A DNA stretch of 28,559 nucleotides, from positions 1-28,559 of the IMG/VR virus record IMGVR_UViG_3300045999_005924. One strand, given 5' to 3'. This document shows, in pieces, positions 25,096 through 28,559 of this stretch. The notes below the pieces were generated by a model that worked only from the letters and a program-made list of their open reading frames with translations, was not told where the DNA came from and searched no databases. Source of the stretch: a virus. The position numbers and the translations under genes are program-made. Numbering within the stretch: position 1 is the stretch's first letter; each line of letters starts with the position of its first letter.

Positions 25096-25124
25096 TTGGC
25101 AATGGGTTACGATGTCGATATACT
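25096..25124 (+). promoter_or_regulatory. Sigma-70-type promoter
   Basis: TTGGCA, a 17-base spacer with GTCGA, and TATACT. No gene follows for 340 bases; the RNA would carry the AGTCAGCC motif at 25218. Confidence 0.65.
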
Positions 25125-25217
25125 GTATAGTGATGTAAGGTGTTATCTGGCAAAGGGTTAGGTTAAAATAGTAATAGAATTGTAATAAGCTATTGGATAT
25201 TTTTCCAACCTTTATTT

Positions 25218-25270
25218 GTCTCGCCTAATCCAACGGATTCGCTGACGTTGCTGATAGTCAGCCGGAATAT
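25218..25270 (+). repeat. AGTCAGCC motif, copy 3
   Basis: TCTCGCCTAATCC, AAC, GGATTCGCTGAC, GTTGCTGATAGTCAGCCGG. Two clear stems: AATCC/GGATT and GCTGAC/GTCAGC. Confidence 0.6.
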
Positions 25271-25319
25271 CGTAGTAGTAACAAGCTGCTCTTATTCTAA
25301 GTTCTTATGTTTCAACCAC

Positions 25320-25348
25320 TTGCGACAAGTCTTAGAGTGTGGTATAAT
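25320..25348 (+). promoter_or_regulatory. Sigma-70-type promoter
   Basis: TTGCGA-N17-TATAAT. A leader of about 115 bases follows, with hairpins TTGAGA/TCTCAA and TTAGA/TCTAA. Confidence 0.7.
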
Positions 25349-25468
25349 GAAAAGAGTAACAACGATAGTAACAAACTGATCAATAGTTGAGACTTATTCT
25401 CAATAGATAAAGATGGTTAGATATTGTTGTCTAATCTCATAGTCAGGAAAAAACCGGGAGCCCTTGTG

Positions 25469-25672
25469 ATGCAGAAGGAAAGAATTATTGTGACCGATGA
25501 AAATCGACAGGATATTACTAGTATTTATTGCCACAGACTTTTGGATGATATGGACTTTGATACCCTCTATAGTTTTGCTTATGATATGTTGAAAGATAAC
25601 AAGGAAGGATTGACTAATGAAATGTTGACCAATCAAATTATTGACTATTACCCTGATATTCTGGAGAACTAA
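25469..25672 (+). CDS. Small helical phage protein, paralogue 1
   Basis: A 67-residue protein starting MQKERIIVTDENRQDITSIY after CCGGGAGCCCTTGTG. The C-terminal part (LLDDMDFDTLYSFAYDMLKD, then NKEGLTNEMLTNQI and YYPDILEN) matches the pattern of the 84-residue protein at 26729. That layout (D.D.L......L......L...I....P.IL) is typical of small phage proteins of unknown function. TAATG overlap with the next gene. Confidence 0.7.
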   Translation: MQKERIIVTDENRQDITSIYCHRLLDDMDFDTLYSFAYDMLKDNKEGLTNEMLTNQIIDYYPDILEN

Positions 25673-25749
25673 TGCCTATTCTTGCAATTCTGGTGATTTT
25701 ATACGTTGTTATTGATGGAGCTATTAAATTTTATGCAGATAGATATTAG
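25672..25749 (+). CDS. Membrane micropeptide (25 residues)
   Basis: It reads MPILAILVILYVVIDGAIKF then YADRY: a single transmembrane helix. CTGGAG precedes the ATG, and it overlaps both neighbours (TAATG; 17 bases). Confidence 0.5.
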   Translation: MPILAILVILYVVIDGAIKFYADRY

Positions 25750-25876
25750 TAAACAAGAAGCATGGAAACTAATGGATGCTATTAGTGCCTACATGAAAGA
25801 TTATACTGTTACCGGTCCTGTTCATAAAACGTTCGACAATATTACTAAAAAACTAAAGGAGGTTGTCAAAGAATAG
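25733..25876 (+). CDS. Unknown 47-residue helical protein
   Basis: It starts MQIDISKQEAWKLMDAISAY, then MKDYTVTGPVHKTFDNITKK, ending LKEVVKE. Two amphipathic helices joined by a TGPVHKT turn. It overlaps the micropeptide gene. The inverted repeat AACTGGT/ACCGGTT follows its stop. Not recognised. Confidence 0.6.
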   Translation: MQIDISKQEAWKLMDAISAYMKDYTVTGPVHKTFDNITKKLKEVVKE

Positions 25877-25928
25877 TAACTGGTGGTGAGAGACCGGTTA
25901 GTATTGTAAGTTGTTTGCTCTTAAGGAT

Positions 25929-25957
25929 TTGCGTCAAAAGTGACGATATGGTACAAT
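25929..25957 (+). promoter_or_regulatory. Sigma-70-type promoter
   Basis: TTGCGT, a 17-base spacer with GTGACGATATGG, and TACAAT. Confidence 0.6.
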
Positions 25958-26040
25958 GGAGCTAACGGATACGATATCGTAGCTTGATAGTTGTTTGCTT
26001 GTTCTTATTATCTCTTCCTAATTTTATAAAGGAATCTATA

Positions 26041-26085
26041 TTGGCCATTCTGCTGCTAGTCTTCATCCTGTTTTTTACCAAGTGA
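26041..26085 (+). CDS. Possible 14-residue membrane peptide (TTG start)
   Basis: TTG at 26041, preceded by AAAGGA with 7-base spacing, encodes MAILLLVFILFFTK. The start is non-standard and the frame very short. It is reported only because the promoter at 25929 has no other gene before RNA B. Confidence 0.2.
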   Translation: MAILLLVFILFFTK

Positions 26086-26299
26086 GTCATACAAACATTA
26101 TATAGGTCAAAGCCTGAAAAAGCAAGGTCTGACACACCATTCCTTAACCCTTATAGGCTGAATTCTTAGAAGAGTAATGATACAGAAGAAGATTGATTAA
26201 ACACTGTTTTGTACTTCAAACTTATTCTTTCTTACCCAGCTGTATAATACATAAAAAAACCTTATGGTACTGTCAAGCTAAAAAATTTTTTATCACCAA

Positions 26300-26593
26300 T
26301 CGCAAGGAGTTTATCTATAGCTTAAAGCATCTTCTGCTATAACCATTAATGTTGGTTACGCACAGGGTTGATCTGTTCTGGAAGTCGGCCAAAGAAGTCG
26401 ATAGAACCATCAGGGAGGTCTTGTGGCCGTCATTTTTTAATAGCATGTGAAACGAGAGCAACACCATCCTTTAATTGATTCTGCGAGGCCCAAGGATAAA
26501 TTAATCTTACAATATACCATTAGTATCTCAAGACGAATCAGCGAACGCTGAAGTTAAGAGATTCCAGATAAAAAAAGATTAATAAAATCTCTT
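26300..26593 (+). ncRNA. Structured non-coding RNA candidate B, related to RNA A
   Basis: No gene is seen. It shares with RNA A, in the same order, GGTTACGCAC (26354), TCAGGGAGG (26410) followed by a T/C-rich GTGG, and GGCCCAAGG (26487) followed by AT-rich bases. The distances between blocks differ. Own helices: TATAGC/GCTATA (26316-26341), CAGCG/CGCTG near 26539, AAGAGATT (26556) with AATCTCTT (26586). A weak promoter (TATAAT at 26232) lies upstream. Ends are uncertain. Confidence 0.6.
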
Positions 26594-26621
26594 TGTGCTA
26601 TTAGGCCGCTTTCGGTATAAT
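26593..26621 (+). promoter_or_regulatory. Sigma-70-type promoter
   Basis: TTGTGC-N17-TATAAT. The -35 overlaps the last stem of RNA B. A 100-base leader with CCAA/TTGG pairing near 26640-26656 follows. Confidence 0.6.
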
Positions 26622-26728
26622 AACCAGAGTCAACGGAGCCAATGGTCAAGCACTTGGTGAGACAAATGCGGGACTGATGGAATCATGGGCAAAGAGTTGT
26701 TTTTTAACTTTTAACCATGAGGTGTATT

Positions 26729-26983
26729 ATGCGTGCTAGATATGTTAGTCAGATTAATCGTAAGGAAATTCAGAGAAAGTATATTGATCAGATATTAGGA
26801 GAATTAGATTTCATGCAGATTAAGGATAGACTAAGAGACTACCTTGAGCATGAAAAAGATAAAGAATCTAATTATGCCTTAGAAGCTGAGATACGGAAAG
26901 AAGCACCAGATGTTTTGGTAGAAAATTGGGAAGATTTTAATGGTCCTGCTACTCTCACAGAAGAGGAGCATCATCATGCCTAA
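26729..26983 (+). CDS. Small helical phage protein, paralogue 2
   Basis: An 84-residue protein starting MRARYVSQINRKEIQRKYID; ATG 26729 has GAGGTG 4 bases upstream and is preferred to 26717. The middle, ELDFMQIKDRLRDYLEHEKD then EAEIRKEAPDVLVENW, parallels the 67-residue protein at 25469, indicating a duplicated small-protein family. The stop overlaps the next gene by 8 bases. Function unknown. Confidence 0.72.
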   Translation: MRARYVSQINRKEIQRKYIDQILGELDFMQIKDRLRDYLEHEKDKESNYALEAEIRKEAPDVLVENWEDFNGPATLTEEEHHHA

Positions 26984-27227
26984 GAAATTTCACAGAATAA
27001 TTTCTTTTGAAGTAGAGGGTGAAATTTATGATCATTCTACTACTCCAGAAGATATTCTAAAAAGTTATGACTGGCATTTTAAGGGTTTTCATGATAACCA
27101 TGAAGACAAATGCTTCTTAGAATCTTCTCATGATGATCGTCGTGGACGTATTACTAAAGTTATTCGAAAGAATAAGATTAGTAAAACCGATAAGGCAGAT
27201 ACAGAAACTTTTACAATTAACCAATGA
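26976..27227 (+). CDS. Unknown 83-residue basic protein
   Basis: It starts MPKKFHRIISFEVEGEIYDH after AGAGGAGCATCATC. The beta N-terminus is followed by TPEDILKSYDWHFKGF and a Lys/Arg-rich tail (RRGRITKVIRKNKISK). The EVEGE.YD..TTPEDI....DWH style resembles small phage proteins of unknown function. Basic pI; could bind nucleic acid. Confidence 0.7.
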   Translation: MPKKFHRIISFEVEGEIYDHSTTPEDILKSYDWHFKGFHDNHEDKCFLESSHDDRRGRITKVIRKNKISKTDKADTETFTINQ

Positions 27228-27235
27228 GGTGCTTT

Positions 27236-27343
27236 ATGAATTATACATTAGTTTATTGGAGTGTTGGAACAATCGTGACATTGTTAGCATTAGTATCGTT
27301 ATATTATTACTCAGGTCATTGTTCTCCTCCAGCGATTAAATAA
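27236..27343 (+). CDS. Membrane micropeptide (35 residues)
   Basis: ATG after GAGGTGCTTT, the same ribosome-binding arrangement as the gene at 26729. It reads MNYTLVYWSVGTIVTLLALV, then SLYYYSGHCSPPAIK: one transmembrane helix and a short tail. Followed by a terminator. Confidence 0.55.
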   Translation: MNYTLVYWSVGTIVTLLALVSLYYYSGHCSPPAIK

Positions 27344-27381
27344 TAAGTTCTACTTGAGGATCAAAGCCCCAGGTATACTAT

Positions 27382-27425
27382 AAATAGGGGATCAGTCAGG
27401 AATGATTGGTCTCCTATTTTTATTT
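27382..27425 (+). terminator. Rho-independent terminator
   Basis: AAATAGGGGA (27382-27391) pairs with TCTCCTATTT (27410-27419), followed by TTTTATTT-type bases. It ends the unit begun at 26593. Confidence 0.75.
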
Positions 27426-27437
27426 AAATTGGTGGGT

Positions 27438-27490
27438 CTGTCTCACCTAAATATATAGGGTTGGTTTTTATGGCTATAGTCAGTCGGAAT
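27438..27490 (+). repeat. AGTCAGCC motif, copy 4
   Basis: CTGTCTCACCTAAATATATA, GGGTTGGTTTTTATGGC, TATAGTCAGTCGGAATA. It overlaps the presumed start region of the next gene. Confidence 0.55.
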
Positions 27491-27673
27491 ATGGTATCCA
27501 TTTCTTTGAATAAGAATTTGGATTGTAATGATTTGTGTGGGAAAATTCAAAATCTCATTAATAGTTATTCCAAACAAAATCCCCAATCTCATGATACTTT
27601 GTTACGAATAGAAGTAGTTCCTATCAATGATTCTATAGAATGTTTATTACCAAAATTAGAATTTAAAAAATGA
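27491..27673 (+). CDS. Unknown 60-residue protein
   Basis: It starts MVSISLNKNLDCNDLCGKIQ; ATG 27470, in the same frame (MAIVSRN...), has a better AGGG spacing but falls in the repeated motif. A helix with Cys12/Cys16 and a strand RIEVVPINDSIECLL. Not recognised. Confidence 0.55.
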   Translation: MVSISLNKNLDCNDLCGKIQNLINSYSKQNPQSHDTLLRIEVVPINDSIECLLPKLEFKK

Positions 27674-27675
27674 TA

Positions 27676-27706
27676 TTGACATATCTATAAAAAATTTTAC
27701 TATAAC
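27676..27706 (+). promoter_or_regulatory. Weak sigma-70-type promoter
   Basis: TTGACA, a 19-base spacer and TATAAC. The RNA would begin almost exactly at AGTCAGCC motif copy 5. Confidence 0.45.
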
Positions 27707-27710
27707 TAAT

Positions 27711-27760
27711 AGTCTCACCTAATCATCTGGATTTGGTTTTTATGGTAACAGTCAGCCGAT
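27711..27760 (+). repeat. AGTCAGCC motif, copy 5
   Basis: AGTCTCACCTAATCATCTGG, ATTTGGTTTTTATGGTAAC, AGTCAGCCGATCA. It lies in the leader of the next gene and contains an ATG-to-TAA frame of seven codons (MVTVSRS). Confidence 0.6.
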
Positions 27761-27776
27761 CATAAGGATAAAAACA

Positions 27777-27944
27777 ATGTCAAAAAAGAAAGCTACTCCC
27801 AAAAAGAAAACTTGTTCCAAGAAAGTTTGTAAGAAGAATTGTGTTACTGAAAGTTGTGACAAAGTTGAGCAGGTTGAACCAAAAATTGTAACCAAATCAG
27901 GATATTTTCTGGGCTTGATTAAAAAAGTTTTTGGTTATGAATGA
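27777..27944 (+). CDS. Lys/Cys-rich 55-residue protein
   Basis: It starts MSKKKATPKKKTCSKKVCKK, then NCVTESCDKVEQVEP. Four Cys (13, 18, 22, 27) in a Lys-rich N-terminal segment could bind metal or nucleic acid. A hydrophobic run KSGYFLGLIKKVFGYE lies at the C-terminus. AAGGATAAAAACA precedes the ATG. It overlaps the next gene by 8 bases. Confidence 0.6.
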   Translation: MSKKKATPKKKTCSKKVCKKNCVTESCDKVEQVEPKIVTKSGYFLGLIKKVFGYE

Positions 27945-28080
27945 AATATTTAGTAACTTAGGATTCTTCATGTTGGGATTGATTCTAGTAGAATCAGTAG
28001 TATATGTTGGAGGTTTATATTTTGTCTCTTATCTTTCTAGGAAAGACGACAATGATAGTTCAAATAATTTCCACAGTTAG
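27937..28080 (+). CDS. Single-pass membrane protein (47 residues)
   Basis: It reads MNEIFSNLGFFMLGLILVES, then VVYVGGLYFVSYLSRKDDND: a hydrophobic helix (residues 7-33) and a polar tail. It overlaps neighbours on both sides in different frames, typical of the coupled micropeptide clusters here. Confidence 0.55.
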   Translation: MNEIFSNLGFFMLGLILVESVVYVGGLYFVSYLSRKDDNDSSNNFHS

Positions 28081-28201
28081 TAAACCAATTTGTCCAACCT
28101 TTATACATGATGATCCCACAAGAATATTCATCCTCCTCATAGGACTATTACTCCTGTTAGCCATAACGGCCAAAATCTTGAGATATTTTAATGACACATA
28201 A
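28052..28201 (+). CDS. Single-pass membrane protein (49 residues)
   Basis: It starts MIVQIISTVSKPICPTFIHD after AGGAAAGACGACA. The C-terminal half IFILLIGLLLLLAITAKILR is one strong membrane helix. It overlaps the previous gene by 29 bases. Confidence 0.5.
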   Translation: MIVQIISTVSKPICPTFIHDDPTRIFILLIGLLLLLAITAKILRYFNDT

Positions 28202-28316
28202 TGACCCCTTGATCAAATATGGACACCTTATTATTTTCTTCTGCATCATCGCACACGGGGCTTTAGTAGCATATTTAGAAGAATACTTATATGAGGATGA
28301 TAATTATGATGAGTAA
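28191..28316 (+). CDS. Single-pass membrane protein (41 residues)
   Basis: It reads MTHNDPLIKYGHLIIFFCII, then AHGALVAYLEEYLYEDDNYD. One membrane helix with an acidic tail. It overlaps the previous gene by 11 bases. Confidence 0.5.
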   Translation: MTHNDPLIKYGHLIIFFCIIAHGALVAYLEEYLYEDDNYDE

Positions 28317-28485
28317 ATCAAAATTTAAAGAATTTCACGTTCCTTTTATCAAAAGCTTACTATTTGTTGCTGTAGTAACGGTAGCATCTATGGTTTCTGT
28401 ACATTATTATCTTAAAAAACCATTATCACCCATATCAAAAACCCCCACTTATACCTCTCAAGAATCCCAGTATGAGTCCAAATAG
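28306..28485 (+). CDS. Single-pass membrane protein with polar tail (59 residues)
   Basis: ATGATG follows GAGGATGATAATT. It reads MMSKSKFKEFHVPFIKSLLF, then VAVVTVASMVSVHYYLKKP: positive N-terminus, one transmembrane helix or uncleaved signal anchor, and a Ser/Pro/Gln-rich C-terminus (no lipobox). The topology suggests an exported tail, as in spanin or anchor proteins, but no family is recognised. The last 74 bases of the window hold no clear feature. Confidence 0.55.
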   Translation: MMSKSKFKEFHVPFIKSLLFVAVVTVASMVSVHYYLKKPLSPISKTPTYTSQESQYESK

Positions 28486-28559
28486 GACTTTGTTTAGCTA
28501 ATACGCTCTATTTACTGGCTAATTGTATATTAATTCACTTATTATCTTAGCCCGTCTTC

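Noticed and set aside
27379-27386. T4-type late promoter TATAAATA
   Set aside because: It overlaps a terminator stem and has no gene closely behind it, so it is probably chance in AT-rich DNA.

Overview
The window looks like part of a large tailed double-stranded DNA phage genome (Caudoviricetes). It carries a portal protein, a large terminase, a phage-type sigma factor, a DUF932 protein, many tiny orphan genes and a scattered set of tRNAs. The host cannot be fixed from sequence alone. The many TTGACA-N17-TATAAT/TAGAAT promoters point to a bacterium with a standard sigma-70 polymerase. The phage also supplies both enzymes that turn GDP-mannose into GDP-L-fucose, which suggests glycan modification.

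Region 1 (1-6741, minus strand) is one tightly overlapping leftward operon: a small acidic protein, a sigma-70-like factor with a four-cysteine insert, an HTH/coiled-coil protein (possible small terminase), GDP-mannose 4,6-dehydratase, an HNH nuclease, an ERCC4-type nuclease, the large terminase, and the portal (cut by the window edge). Region 2 (6691-7922, plus strand) is a divergent two-gene operon: an HTH/AT-hook protein and GDP-L-fucose synthase. The two operons start from facing promoters whose -10 boxes overlap.

Region 3 (about 7950-25100, plus strand) is an accessory region built from short transcription units of one to five small genes. Most units are separated by copies of a roughly 90 bp two-hairpin element (15 copies listed), usually followed by a promoter whose spacer carries CGATAATA or CGATACTA. 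Recognisable products are a GP88-like Cys-rich protein, a remote protein-kinase-like protein, a ribosomal L7/L12 C-terminal-like protein, a phosphoribosyltransferase, DUF932, DUF551-like and DUF7249-like proteins, a zinc-ribbon peptide, very acidic proteins and many one-helix membrane micropeptides. Nine standard tRNAs (Arg-TCT, Asp-GTC, Thr-TGT, Gln-TTG, Asn-GTT, Ser-ACT, Ile-TAT, Glu-TTC, Lys-TTT) and two aberrant tRNA-like genes are interspersed.

Region 4 (about 25100-28559, plus strand) is more AT-rich. It holds more small genes, several with one membrane helix, and lacks clear copies of the two-hairpin element.

The most unusual content is non-coding: (i) a large structured RNA candidate at 16500-16981 and a second, related one near 26300-26593 that share three ordered sequence blocks, reminiscent in size and setting of the giant phage RNAs GOLLD and ROOL; (ii) the repeated two-hairpin/promoter element, comparable in concept to the promoter-early stem-loop cassettes of T4-type phages; (iii) a tRNA-like gene with a polypyrimidine tract where the anticodon arm should be; (iv) a -24/-12 (sigma-54 type) promoter downstream of 9 bp direct repeats; (v) a five-copy leader-type motif ending in AGTCAGCC. 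Function is inferred in all five cases.
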